Shown here: one piece after another, positions 1 to 9,046 of the stretch | How the letters are laid out: every line of letters starts with the position of its first letter | How positions within the stretch are numbered: the stretch's first letter is position 1 | NCBI GenBank assembly: GCA_937927845.1 | Contig: CALFXE010000152.1 | Coordinates: forward strand, 1-44,902 | Source: an uncultured Paludibacter sp. | Lineage (GTDB): Bacteria > Bacteroidota > Bacteroidia > Bacteroidales > Paludibacteraceae | DNA: 44,902 nt | Direction of reading: 5' to 3' | Notes under the pieces: model-generated | What the model saw: only the letters and a program-made list of their open reading frames with translations | Told to the model about the DNA's origin: nothing | Databases searched by the model: none | Program-made: the position numbers and the translations under genes

Positions 1-2
1 GC

Positions 3-2378
3 GACCAGATGGGCTATATCAGTGCCATGAAGATAGAGGAATACAGCGATGTAGAACCTGTGGAAGTTGAGAAGAAATTCTTTATCGATTTTGGAAAGAA
101 TAATAACGGATTGGATGGCGCCCCCACCACAAGTCCTGATATAAACGGCAATCACTGGAACAATGTATATAGCAACGGTAATGATTGGTCTATTGGTGCA
201 AGTGATGGAAGCGGAAATCTGACTCTTAAAAGTTCCGATAATTCTACAACCGATTACAAGCTTGAAATGGCAAGCGAGGTACGCTTTAACGGTGTACGTA
301 ACGGTGCATTAGGAGGAAATGATTCATCTAACGAACCCAAGTCGGAACTTATCGGAGAATTGGCAATAAGAACTGCTACGTATGATTACCTGTTTATTGA
401 AAACAGCAGTCAGACGGCAGTCATTCATTTTAAAAACCTTAATCGTGGCAAGCAGTACCGTTTCAATATATTAGGAAGTCGTACCGACTCGGGTACTGAA
501 GGGCGTGTCGGACGCATAGAACTTAAAGGTGGAAATACGATTATCGGTATTCATCAGATGGGAGGTGCCGGTATAGGTGCAAAAAGTGAAAACTACAACA
601 ATAAAAATGTCTTTGTTTCCGATCCTGTCATACCTGATGTTGAGGGTAAAATTACACTTACCATGACCACCTGGTTAGGTTATGCACATATCAACTGTAT
701 AAAACTTGAAGAACTGCCCGGCGAGGAACTGCCTACAGCTACAGATATTTCAATTTCTGGGGGTAATGCCATCGGCAATTGTGGAGGTTTTCTGCAACTC
801 GCTGTAACTGCCGTGCCACAGGGTGCCTTGTTACCTTTCGTAACCTGGAGCGTAGATGATGAAAATCTTGCCCGCATTACCGAAGCAGGCAGACTTTACG
901 CCAAGTCTAACGGAACAGTTACCGTTACGGCTACCGCTGATTTCGGGGATGATGTGATTTTGACAAAGACAAGGGAAATAGTCATCACCAACCAAAATAT
1001 AAGTGATTATTCCTTTACCGTAATGGGTTCGTCCGTGCCATGGGGACAGGGTGCCAGTCCACGCGACCAAAACGGTTATGCCTGGCTGTGGACAACCTAT
1101 CTTAAACAAAAAGGGGAATATAACTGGACAACAAACAATATCTCCATAGGTGGAAACACAACTACCGATGTTACCAACCGCTGGGACAGCGATCTTTTAC
1201 CATCTTGCAGTCGCTATGTTTTTTATGGTCTCTCGCTTGGAAACGAGGGTATTCACGAGCGTGGCGTGACAGCGTACAACAGCTGGCGCGACAATATGCT
1301 GGCACTGATTGACCGCGCCCGCGCACACGGGAAAGAACCGATTGTTGGTAACAACTATCCGCGTGGTGATTTCAATGCTACGGATTATAATTATCTTAAA
1401 AATCTCAATCTGCTTATTCACCAGTGGGATGTTGCCAGTGTGAACCTGCTTGGATCAATAGATAACGGCTCGGGACAGTGGGCTTCAGGCTATATTGCCG
1501 ACAATGCACACCCGAACACTGCAGGACATGCCGAAATGTTTTACTCCATTGTGCCCTCTCTTGTGGATGCGATGGCGGAAGGAAAACCACAGCCTGTTCG
1601 TAATACTGAGGCTTCATTAGTTCTTGAAAAGGGTGGAACCATAAAACAGCTTTCTTTTATCCCTGAAAATATCTTACATCCTTTCACGCTTGCATTCAGT
1701 TTCAAAACAACCGATACGGGTACTCTTGCCTCAGTGATTACAGCCTCCGGTGACACTGTTCGTATAAGACTGAACGATGAAGGAAAGCTCACGTATAAAA
1801 CACAGACTTCCGAAACTGCACTCAACGATGGAGTATGGCATACGGTTGCACTTACGCATTATTATGCATGGGGTAGAACACAGCTTTACGTAGATGGAGA
1901 ACGTATCCCCCGCTCGACTATGATCAGCGAAAAGGTGGTTCCCAAGAAATTCATTCTTAACGAATTTGGCAGAGCACCCGAATCGGCAACTTATCGTGAA
2001 TTGTTCCTTTTCCGCTCCGGAATGTGTGCCGAAGAAATCGTTGCACTGCATGAAGGTAAAATGTTAAAATCAAGTCTGGAAATATATGCTCCCTTAGATG
2101 GAGGTGCAGAAGGCAATGCAATAGTGGAAAATAAGGCGCAAAGTCTCAATACACTAACCCTTGAAGAGCAACAGTCGACAGGAGTGAGAAATATGATTTT
2201 ATCCGATAAGGACAGAGATGTAAAAGAGGTGACCGTATACTCTCTGGCAGGACAGCAATTGTTTCGTACATCAGAGGTGAATTCAGATTATGACAGAAAA
2301 CTCTCGAAAGGAGTTTATATTGTTAGAGCCAAAACAATAAAGGGTGATATTTTAACACAGAAAATTGTTGTGGAGTGA
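3..2378 (+). CDS. Secreted SGNH/GDSL hydrolase with Ig-like and LamG domains (5' partial)
   Basis: Probable exported esterase-type enzyme. The frame is already open at the left edge (Asp-Gln precede the first Met at 9), and there is no signal peptide, so the true start lies outside. Numbering from Met 9: a beta-sandwich of about residues 24-237; a bacterial Ig-like (BIG2-type) domain at 243-330; an SGNH hydrolase with block I G340-S341-S342, block III G411-N412 and the Asp-His pair D498-A-H501 (DNAH); a LamG/concanavalin-like domain at about 533-680; and a type IX sorting tail at the end (GVYIVRAK...KIVVE). The first visible residues (GYISAMKIEE) resemble the end of the following beta-sandwich (GYAHINCIKLEE), suggesting a tandem copy of that domain upstream. 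Base composition is much richer in G+C than the next gene. An ester-linked glycan decoration is a guess at the substrate. Confidence 0.8.
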   Translation, partial: DQMGYISAMKIEEYSDVEPVEVEKKFFIDFGKNNNGLDGAPTTSPDINGNHWNNVYSNGNDWSIGASDGSGNLTLKSSDNSTTDYKLEMASEVRFNGVRNGALGGNDSSNEPKSELIGELAIRTATYDYLFIENSSQTAVIHFKNLNRGKQYRFNILGSRTDSGTEGRVGRIELKGGNTIIGIHQMGGAGIGAKSENYNNKNVFVSDPVIPDVEGKITLTMTTWLGYAHINCIKLEELPGEELPTATDISISGGNAIGNCGGFLQLAVTAVPQGALLPFVTWSVDDENLARITEAGRLYAKSNGTVTVTATADFGDDVILTKTREIVITNQNISDYSFTVMGSSVPWGQGASPRDQNGYAWLWTTYLKQKGEYNWTTNNISIGGNTTTDVTNRWDSDLLPSCSRYVFYGLSLGNEGIHERGVTAYNSWRDNMLALIDRARAHGKEPIVGNNYPRGDFNATDYNYLKNLNLLIHQWDVASVNLLGSIDNGSGQWASGYIADNAHPNTAGHAEMFYSIVPSLVDAMAEGKPQPVRNTEASLVLEKGGTIKQLSFIPENILHPFTLAFSFKTTDTGTLASVITASGDTVRIRLNDEGKLTYKTQTSETALNDGVWHTVALTHYYAWGRTQLYVDGERIPRSTMISEKVVPKKFILNEFGRAPESATYRELFLFRSGMCAEEIVALHEGKMLKSSLEIYAPLDGGAEGNAIVENKAQSLNTLTLEEQQSTGVRNMILSDKDRDVKEVTVYSLAGQQLFRTSEVNSDYDRKLSKGVYIVRAKTIKGDILTQKIVVE

Positions 2379-2406
2379 AAAAATTATTTGTATAACTGAC
2401 AAATTA

Positions 2407-2482
2407 CATGTTTTGTTCCATATGTAACCCTATATGTAACCACTAAAGTAATCTGGCTACGTGTAATTTTGAGCAAAACATG
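2407..2482. promoter_or_regulatory. Inverted and direct repeats upstream of the GH32 gene
   Basis: CATGTTTTGTTC (2407-2418) is matched in inverted orientation by GAGCAAAACATG (2471-2482), with 11 of 12 bases pairing. Between them TATGTAACC occurs twice as a direct repeat (2421-2429 and 2433-2441, 12-base period). TAATTTTG at 2464-2471 fits the Bacteroidetes -7 consensus TAnnTTTG and lies 47 bases before the GH32 start, but no -33 TTTG is seen at the usual distance. The direct repeats sit where an activator could bind. The inverted pair could instead form a weak terminator after the first gene. Confidence 0.35.
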
Positions 2483-2518
2483 ATAAATGCAAGAATAAAT
2501 TAAAATTTATATTAACTG

Positions 2519-5500
2519 ATGACGAGAAAGTTTTTATTATTTATTTCTTTGTGCTTTGCTAATTATATGATAGCAACAACACCCATTATAAATATTGATG
2601 GCTTGTTTAAGACTAATTTGGCAGACTTCAGTTTTGATAATGGTAATTGGGTTGTAAATGATAAAGGCTTAACAAGTAGTGGATTACAGGGAGACGGGTT
2701 TGTTTTGTCAACTACAGAAGCCGGTAAAAACTTCGTTTATGAGGTCGATGTACAGTTCAATAACAGAAATGAATCTGCTGCTTCTATCTGTTTTGGTTCT
2801 ACCAATGACTTAGGTAGTAAAAATATGTATGTTGCTAATATTCATATACATAATGGGGTAACTCGTCTGTTTAAGTTTCAGAAAACAGGTCTAAGGGGAC
2901 AAGATGCTTTTGACTTGGTAGCTCAAAGGAATATTGTAATACCATCCGATAATAAATTCAAATTAAGAGTAACCGTAATAGGTAAACATATACTGTATGA
3001 GGTAAATAATGAGGTTGTTGCTAATACTGCCGACTACACTATGGGGAGCGTAATGGGACAAAATGATGCGTTCATTGGTAATTATCTCGGACTTCTATCA
3101 TGGAAAGCAAATTGTACCTATCAGAATTTATATATGTATCCAATTGATGCTAATTCTGATCCGCAGTTGTCGAACATGTCTATACAAGCTGTTAATGGCA
3201 CTGTGGAACACAATGTTATGTTTGATTCAACTCAGTATGTATCAATCACATCAGTTTCAGAAAATACCGATAAAGTCTTAATGAACTTTCAGAAGAAGAA
3301 TAACGACACACAAGTGATCGTGAAAGTTGATAATACGACATATTCTGATGGTATTGTACCTTTAAAATCAGGAAATAATATTGTTACACTCGAATGTACA
3401 AACGGAAAAGCAAAAGTTATTTATCGTGTTATCGTAATCAGACGTAAAGCTGCAGATTTATATTATAATGAGTTCGATCGTTCGCAATATCATTGGTCGG
3501 TAAAACAACACTGGACAAACGACCCTAATGGAATGGTTTATTATAATGGTGAATATCATTTATTCCATCAATATTATCCGGGAATAGATTGGGGTCCTAT
3601 GCACTGGGGACATTCTGTAAGTACAGATTTAATTCATTGGGAAGAATTGCCCATAGCTCTTTATCCTGATGAATATGGAACAATGTTCTCAGGCTCGGCT
3701 GTTGTAGATAAAAATAATACGTCAGGATTGTTTAAAAATCAGGATGGTTCACTTGCTGATAAAGGTGGCATAGTGCTGATTATCACTGCTGATGGTAATG
3801 GCGAACGTGTTACAATTGCATATAGCAAAGATGGTCGACATTTCACGAAACACGAAGGTGTGTCGATTGACTGGACAGAAGATACTATTGACGACAGAGC
3901 ATTTAGAGATCCGAAAGTGTTTAGATATCAGAATAAATGGTTTTTAGTAATAGCAGGAGGTCCGCTCAGAATATATTCTTCGGATAATTTAATCGATTGG
4001 AATGTTGAAACTGTATATCCAAGTTTTCATACTGAATGTCCTGATTTGTTCCCCTTACAAGTTGTGAATGATGGCGGAGAAAACAAACGTAAATGGTTGT
4101 TAAGTATGGGTGGGGTTGGCTATAAAGTTGGTGATTTCAAACAAGTGAATGGAAAATGGTCTTTTGTGCCCGACAGTCATTATCAAAACAGCAATGGTAT
4201 AATGAATTACGGTAATGATGCTTATGCAACGCAAACCTATAGTTTAGGTGATTTTGATACTGATCAAAGAGTAATTCAAATTAGCTGGATGAACTTCCGT
4301 GCAAATAATATTGGTAAAGATAACGGTAACAGAACTTTTAACGGACAAATGACTTTACAAAGTGAGATGTCGTTAACACAAGATAAAAATGGTAAGTATT
4401 TATTACAGCAAACTCCATTAATCGAATATAATAGTCTACGTCAGGAAGAAGAGAAGCTTGTTGTTTCAAATCAGGATTTTACCGGTATTATGCCGCTTGA
4501 TTTCGAAGGACAATCTTATGAAATAATTGCTGAATTTGATGTTTCCAATGCTATTGAAGTTGGTTTTAGAGTTAGAACAGGAAATGATTATTATACTAAG
4601 ATTGGCTATAATATAACTACAAATAAGTTTTATAATGATCGCAGTAAAACAGGTGTGGGTGGATATCGTGATGTGTTTTCTCAAATCTCTCCTGTAGAAG
4701 CAGTTGTAGATGGAAAATTAAGAATGCGTATTTTTGTGGATAGAAATTGTGTAGAAGTGTTTGCTGCTGATAACACTGTTGTCGGCTCAACATTAATCTA
4801 TCCTTCAGCCGGCTCAAATGGCTTAGAAGTATTTACAGTAGGCAAATCAGTAGTTAATGCAGAAGTTTATCCTCTGAAATCTATTTGGAATAATTCAACC
4901 AAAGCTACTTCTGAAAAGAAAAATTACACTCATTTGATTATGTATGGTCAAAGTTTGTCGACCGGTCACGAAGCAGGAACAAGTTTATCGGAAGGAAATA
5001 TACCCGGTGTCTTTATGCTTGGACAGCAAGTCTGGTTTAATTATGGCAATTATGATTATACGGAAATAAATCCTTTAGAAGGGAAGCCTTCAATAGTTAT
5101 GGGAAATGATTTGGTTGAACCTCCGATTATTACCACAGCAAATCATGTTAAACTAAAAGGCTATAACGACAATATAATAGCTACATCAACAGGCGATAGT
5201 GGAAAATCAATAGAAGACTTATCTAAAGAATCGCAAGTGCATCGACTGTATGGTGTTTATACACAAACTTTAAATTTTGCAAGACAAGCAGTCGAGCGCA
5301 CTGAAAGCACCATCTCTTGTCCGGCAATATTCTGGTTACAAGGTGAGTGGAATTATACACAAGAGGGTAGTGGACTTACATCGGGAACTAAACCGGATAA
5401 TACTAAATCAGGATATAAATCACTGATGTTGAAATTAAAAGATAATATGCAGGATGATGTGCAACGTATCTACGAACAAGCCGATCGTCCTGTTTTTATT

Positions 5501-6475
5501 ACATATCAGACAGGTGGACAATATGTTCGTGGCAGAACTGTTGAAATTGGAATGGCTCAGCTTGAAGCTGCTAATGAAAACAACGATATTATTTGTGCCG
5601 GACCATTGTATCAGATGACTAACTATAATCATGGTCATTTGGATGCTAATGGATATAGATGGTATGGCGAAATGTTAGCTAAAGTATATAAAAAAGTAGT
5701 AAATCAGGGAGGGAAATTTGTACCTTTGCAGCCAAAAGCAATTTTTCGAGATAATAATGATTTAAGAAAAATACTGATACAGTTTCATGTGCCATATCCA
5801 CCTTTAGTTTTAGACAGCATGACCATGCCTAAAGTGAAAGATTATGGTTTTATGGTTTATCATAAACGGGCTGTACAAGAAATTACTAAAATCAGAATAG
5901 TAAATGAAAATACACTTGAAATCAATTGCTCAAAAGATTTAACTGATGATGTTGAGATAACGTATGCGGGTCAGAATGTTATCGGACAAGGTAACTTGCG
6001 TGATAGCGACCCCTTTGTTGCTGTGTTTCATTATCTTGATGTAGATGTGAAAGACAGTAACGGTAAGTTTATTTATAAGAGAAATAACAATAGAAATCTA
6101 CGACCTTCTTATGAACCAAGAAATGACAAAGGAGAGATAATATATAATCAACCATATCCTCTTTATAATTTCTGTGTTGGATTTTTCTACAAATTACCTA
6201 AGGATGAAAGTCAGATAGAGGTGTTTAGTGCTTTGAAAAATGTATATAATATTGATAAAGATATTCAGATTTATCAAAGTGGAAATCAGTTGAAAATAAA
6301 TTCTTCTTATGATGAGATAACTAACCTGAAGATATTTAATTTATCAGGAATGTTGGTTAAAGATTTTGGAAAACAAAAGGATAATATTTTTACTCTGAAT
6401 TTCTTATCTGAAGGTGTATATTTAGCATCAATACATACGCATAAAGGTGCGATAAGTAAAAAGATTATTTTGTAA
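2519..6475 (+). CDS. GH32 fructanase fused to SGNH/acetylesterase-like domain, T9SS secreted
   Basis: Exported enzyme expected to hydrolyse fructans or sucrose-type beta-fructosides, with a second hydrolase domain probably removing acyl groups. A signal peptide covers about residues 1-20. A LamG-like/DUF1080-like sandwich (about 25-210) and a cadherin-like sandwich (about 215-310) precede the GH32 core. The three GH32 catalytic motifs are visible: WTNDPNG with nucleophile D335, RDP with D464, and EC with acid/base E506. The GH32 C-terminal sandwich follows to about 795. From about 803 an SGNH domain related to the sialate O-acetylesterase/DUF303 group begins with MYGQS (S812) and ends with an H-L-D-A-N-G-Y block (H1040). 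The last 70 residues are a type IX sorting domain. At 1318 residues it is far longer than a plain GH32 enzyme. The GH32 call is firm; the esterase substrate is unknown. Confidence 0.92.
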   Translation: MTRKFLLFISLCFANYMIATTPIINIDGLFKTNLADFSFDNGNWVVNDKGLTSSGLQGDGFVLSTTEAGKNFVYEVDVQFNNRNESAASICFGSTNDLGSKNMYVANIHIHNGVTRLFKFQKTGLRGQDAFDLVAQRNIVIPSDNKFKLRVTVIGKHILYEVNNEVVANTADYTMGSVMGQNDAFIGNYLGLLSWKANCTYQNLYMYPIDANSDPQLSNMSIQAVNGTVEHNVMFDSTQYVSITSVSENTDKVLMNFQKKNNDTQVIVKVDNTTYSDGIVPLKSGNNIVTLECTNGKAKVIYRVIVIRRKAADLYYNEFDRSQYHWSVKQHWTNDPNGMVYYNGEYHLFHQYYPGIDWGPMHWGHSVSTDLIHWEELPIALYPDEYGTMFSGSAVVDKNNTSGLFKNQDGSLADKGGIVLIITADGNGERVTIAYSKDGRHFTKHEGVSIDWTEDTIDDRAFRDPKVFRYQNKWFLVIAGGPLRIYSSDNLIDWNVETVYPSFHTECPDLFPLQVVNDGGENKRKWLLSMGGVGYKVGDFKQVNGKWSFVPDSHYQNSNGIMNYGNDAYATQTYSLGDFDTDQRVIQISWMNFRANNIGKDNGNRTFNGQMTLQSEMSLTQDKNGKYLLQQTPLIEYNSLRQEEEKLVVSNQDFTGIMPLDFEGQSYEIIAEFDVSNAIEVGFRVRTGNDYYTKIGYNITTNKFYNDRSKTGVGGYRDVFSQISPVEAVVDGKLRMRIFVDRNCVEVFAADNTVVGSTLIYPSAGSNGLEVFTVGKSVVNAEVYPLKSIWNNSTKATSEKKNYTHLIMYGQSLSTGHEAGTSLSEGNIPGVFMLGQQVWFNYGNYDYTEINPLEGKPSIVMGNDLVEPPIITTANHVKLKGYNDNIIATSTGDSGKSIEDLSKESQVHRLYGVYTQTLNFARQAVERTESTISCPAIFWLQGEWNYTQEGSGLTSGTKPDNTKSGYKSLMLKLKDNMQDDVQRIYEQADRPVFITYQTGGQYVRGRTVEIGMAQLEAANENNDIICAGPLYQMTNYNHGHLDANGYRWYGEMLAKVYKKVVNQGGKFVPLQPKAIFRDNNDLRKILIQFHVPYPPLVLDSMTMPKVKDYGFMVYHKRAVQEITKIRIVNENTLEINCSKDLTDDVEITYAGQNVIGQGNLRDSDPFVAVFHYLDVDVKDSNGKFIYKRNNNRNLRPSYEPRNDKGEIIYNQPYPLYNFCVGFFYKLPKDESQIEVFSALKNVYNIDKDIQIYQSGNQLKINSSYDEITNLKIFNLSGMLVKDFGKQKDNIFTLNFLSEGVYLASIHTHKGAISKKIIL

Positions 6476-6535
6476 ATTGAATAGATGTGAAATAAATAAA
6501 AATCAAATCATATATTAAAAATGTATTAACTTATT

Positions 6536-8953
6536 ATGAAACTTAAATTTTTTGCCTTTTTAGCAGTAGCTTTTCTACTGTTTTCATGTTCGAATGGAAC
6601 AAAACAAGTTGAGTTTAGCAATAGTTTACGTGCTCCTGCTTATCCTCTTGTTACAATCGATCCCTATACCAGCGGATGGTCTATGACTGATAATTTATAT
6701 GATAGCTCTATCAAACATTGGACAGGAAAAGATTTTCCTTTAGTTGGAGTTATTAAAGTAGATGGTGTTGAATATCGCTTTATGGGACAAGATGTTGCTG
6801 ATATGGATATTCTTATTCCTACTTCAGAAATGGACGACTGGTATGGTAAATACACAACAACTAAACCGGCTAACAACTGGACTGCCTTAGATTTTAATGA
6901 TTCAGCGTGGAAATCGGGTCAAGGTGCATTCGGGACTATTTCAGATTTTAAAGAAGCAACAGCTAAAACTGACTGGATGGAGGAATATATATGGGTACGC
7001 CGTGAAATTGAACTAACTGAAGACGTTAAGGATAAAGACATTTATTTAATGTATACCAATGATGATGATGCTGAATTCTTTTTGAATGGTGTTCAAATCG
7101 GAGAAAAATGCAAATGTTGTCATAAAAATGCTATTTATAAACTGTCTGATGAGGCTGTTCAGGCAATAAAAAATGGAAAAAATGTATTATCAGGTTACTG
7201 CCATAATTCCAGAGCTAATGGATTACTTGATTTCGGACTGTTAACTTCAAAAAAACAAACACCGAGATTTGAACAGACAGCTATTCAAACTTCTGCTGAT
7301 GTTCAAGCAACTCAAACTCATTATACTTTTGTTTGCGGTAATGTTGACTTGAAAATTACATTTACTGCACCTTTGTTAATGGATGATTTGGATTTGCTTT
7401 CTCGCCCGGTAAATTATCTTACTTATGAGGTAAAATCAAAAGATGGAGATGCTCATGATGTAGAATTATTTTTCGAAGCTTCAGCTCATTGGGCTTTGAA
7501 TAATCCTTATCAAAAATCAGCTTCTGAAAGTTTTGAACAAAACGGTTTGGTTTACTTAACAACAGGAAGTGTTGAGCAAAATATATTAGCTAAAAGAGGT
7601 GATGATCTTCGTATAGATTGGGGATATTTCTATTTGGTTTCTGAAAAAGAAAACACAGAATATGCAACAGAAGATAAGAAGTTATCTTTGACTAAAAAGC
7701 TTGGTTCTGCAAAACAACATAGTGGAAAAATTATGCTTGGATACGATGATATTTATTCTATCCAATATTTCGGTGAAAATCTTCGTCCGTATTGGAATCG
7801 TAATAATGATAAAAATATAATAGATATATTTGTAGCCGCAAATAAACAATATGATTCTTTGATGAAAAAATGTTATGCATTCGACAATAAACTGATGAAG
7901 GACGCACGCAAAGCAGGTGGTGAAAAGTATGCAGAATTATGTGCTTTAGCTTACCGTCAGTCAATTTCAGCTCATAAATTAGTCGAAGCGCCAAATGGTG
8001 ATTTGCTCTTCTTATCAAAAGAAAATAACAGTAATGGTTCTATAGGAACAGTCGACGTAACTTATCCATCAGCACCACTTTATTTGTACTATAATACAGA
8101 ATTAGTAAAAGGTCTGTTGAATCATATTTTCTATTACAGTGAAAGTGGTAAATGGACAAAACCTTTTGCAGCACATGATGTGGGAACATATCCTTTGGCA
8201 AATGGTCAGACTTACGGAGGCGATATGCCTGTTGAAGAGTCGGGTAATATGATTATTTTAGCAGCTGCTATTGCAGCAAAAGAAGGTAATGCTAAATATG
8301 CAGAAAAACATTGGGAGACACTTACTATATGGACAGATTATTTAGTAAGCGAAGGTTTAGATCCGGCTAACCAATTGTGTACCGACGACTTTGCAGGACA
8401 TTTTGCTCATAATGCAAACTTATCTATAAAGGCTATTATGGGTATCGCTTCTTACGGATATATGGCTGATATGCTTGGTAAAAAAGATGTTGCAGAAAAG
8501 TATACAAATACTGCTAAAGAGATGGCTCAGAAATGGGTGGAAATGGCTGACGCCGGGGATCATTATCGTCTTACTTTCGATAATCCTGATTCATGGAGTC
8601 AGAAATATAATATGATATGGAATAAGCTGATGGGCTTGAATATCTTCCCTGAAGAAATAGCACAAAAAGAACTTGCATATTATCTTACTAAACAAAATGA
8701 GTATGGATTACCACTCGATAATCGTGAAACTTATACTAAAGCCGACTGGATTGTGTGGACTGCAACACTAAGTAATGATAATGCTGTATTTGAAGCCTTA
8801 GTTGATCCTGTGCATAAGTTCATGAATGAAACAATTACCAGAGTTCCTATGACTGACTGGTATTGGACAGACAAACCGGAACAAAGAGGCTTCAAGGCAC
8901 GTTCAGTTGTAGGTGGTTATTTTATTAAAATGTTAGAAGGAAAATTGAAATAA
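6536..8953 (+). CDS. DUF4964/DUF5127/DUF4965 family lipoprotein (glutaminase-A-like fold, probable glycosidase)
   Basis: Cell-envelope lipoprotein: the signal sequence ends in the lipobox L15-F-S-C18. The protein begins with a DUF4964-like segment (APAYPLVTIDPYTSGWS). It then carries an inserted galactose-binding-like sandwich at about 100-230 (FNDSAWKSGQGAFG, FLNGVQIG), followed by DUF5127 and an (alpha/alpha)6-type DUF4965/DUF1793 region. Conserved-looking stretches there are GGDMPVEESGNM, DDFAGHFAHNANL and YGLPLDNRETYTKADW. Proteins of this family are often named glutaminase on weak grounds; their company in polysaccharide loci suggests a glycoside hydrolase, but the reaction is not established. 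It has no type IX tail, unlike most neighbours, so it probably works tethered to a membrane. The gene lies 60 bases after GH32, plausibly cotranscribed. Confidence 0.8.
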   Translation: MKLKFFAFLAVAFLLFSCSNGTKQVEFSNSLRAPAYPLVTIDPYTSGWSMTDNLYDSSIKHWTGKDFPLVGVIKVDGVEYRFMGQDVADMDILIPTSEMDDWYGKYTTTKPANNWTALDFNDSAWKSGQGAFGTISDFKEATAKTDWMEEYIWVRREIELTEDVKDKDIYLMYTNDDDAEFFLNGVQIGEKCKCCHKNAIYKLSDEAVQAIKNGKNVLSGYCHNSRANGLLDFGLLTSKKQTPRFEQTAIQTSADVQATQTHYTFVCGNVDLKITFTAPLLMDDLDLLSRPVNYLTYEVKSKDGDAHDVELFFEASAHWALNNPYQKSASESFEQNGLVYLTTGSVEQNILAKRGDDLRIDWGYFYLVSEKENTEYATEDKKLSLTKKLGSAKQHSGKIMLGYDDIYSIQYFGENLRPYWNRNNDKNIIDIFVAANKQYDSLMKKCYAFDNKLMKDARKAGGEKYAELCALAYRQSISAHKLVEAPNGDLLFLSKENNSNGSIGTVDVTYPSAPLYLYYNTELVKGLLNHIFYYSESGKWTKPFAAHDVGTYPLANGQTYGGDMPVEESGNMIILAAAIAAKEGNAKYAEKHWETLTIWTDYLVSEGLDPANQLCTDDFAGHFAHNANLSIKAIMGIASYGYMADMLGKKDVAEKYTNTAKEMAQKWVEMADAGDHYRLTFDNPDSWSQKYNMIWNKLMGLNIFPEEIAQKELAYYLTKQNEYGLPLDNRETYTKADWIVWTATLSNDNAVFEALVDPVHKFMNETITRVPMTDWYWTDKPEQRGFKARSVVGGYFIKMLEGKLK

Positions 8954-9046
8954 AAATTTGAAAAAGAGTGCGGACAGCCTAGCATATAATTGTGTTGTTT
9001 GTATTCTAATAGCTATAAAGTTATTGACAAATTAAATTACCGCTTT

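Noticed and set aside
8990..9046. In-frame upstream ATG for the phosphatase gene
   Set aside because: It adds a polar extension before an obvious signal peptide that begins at 9047.
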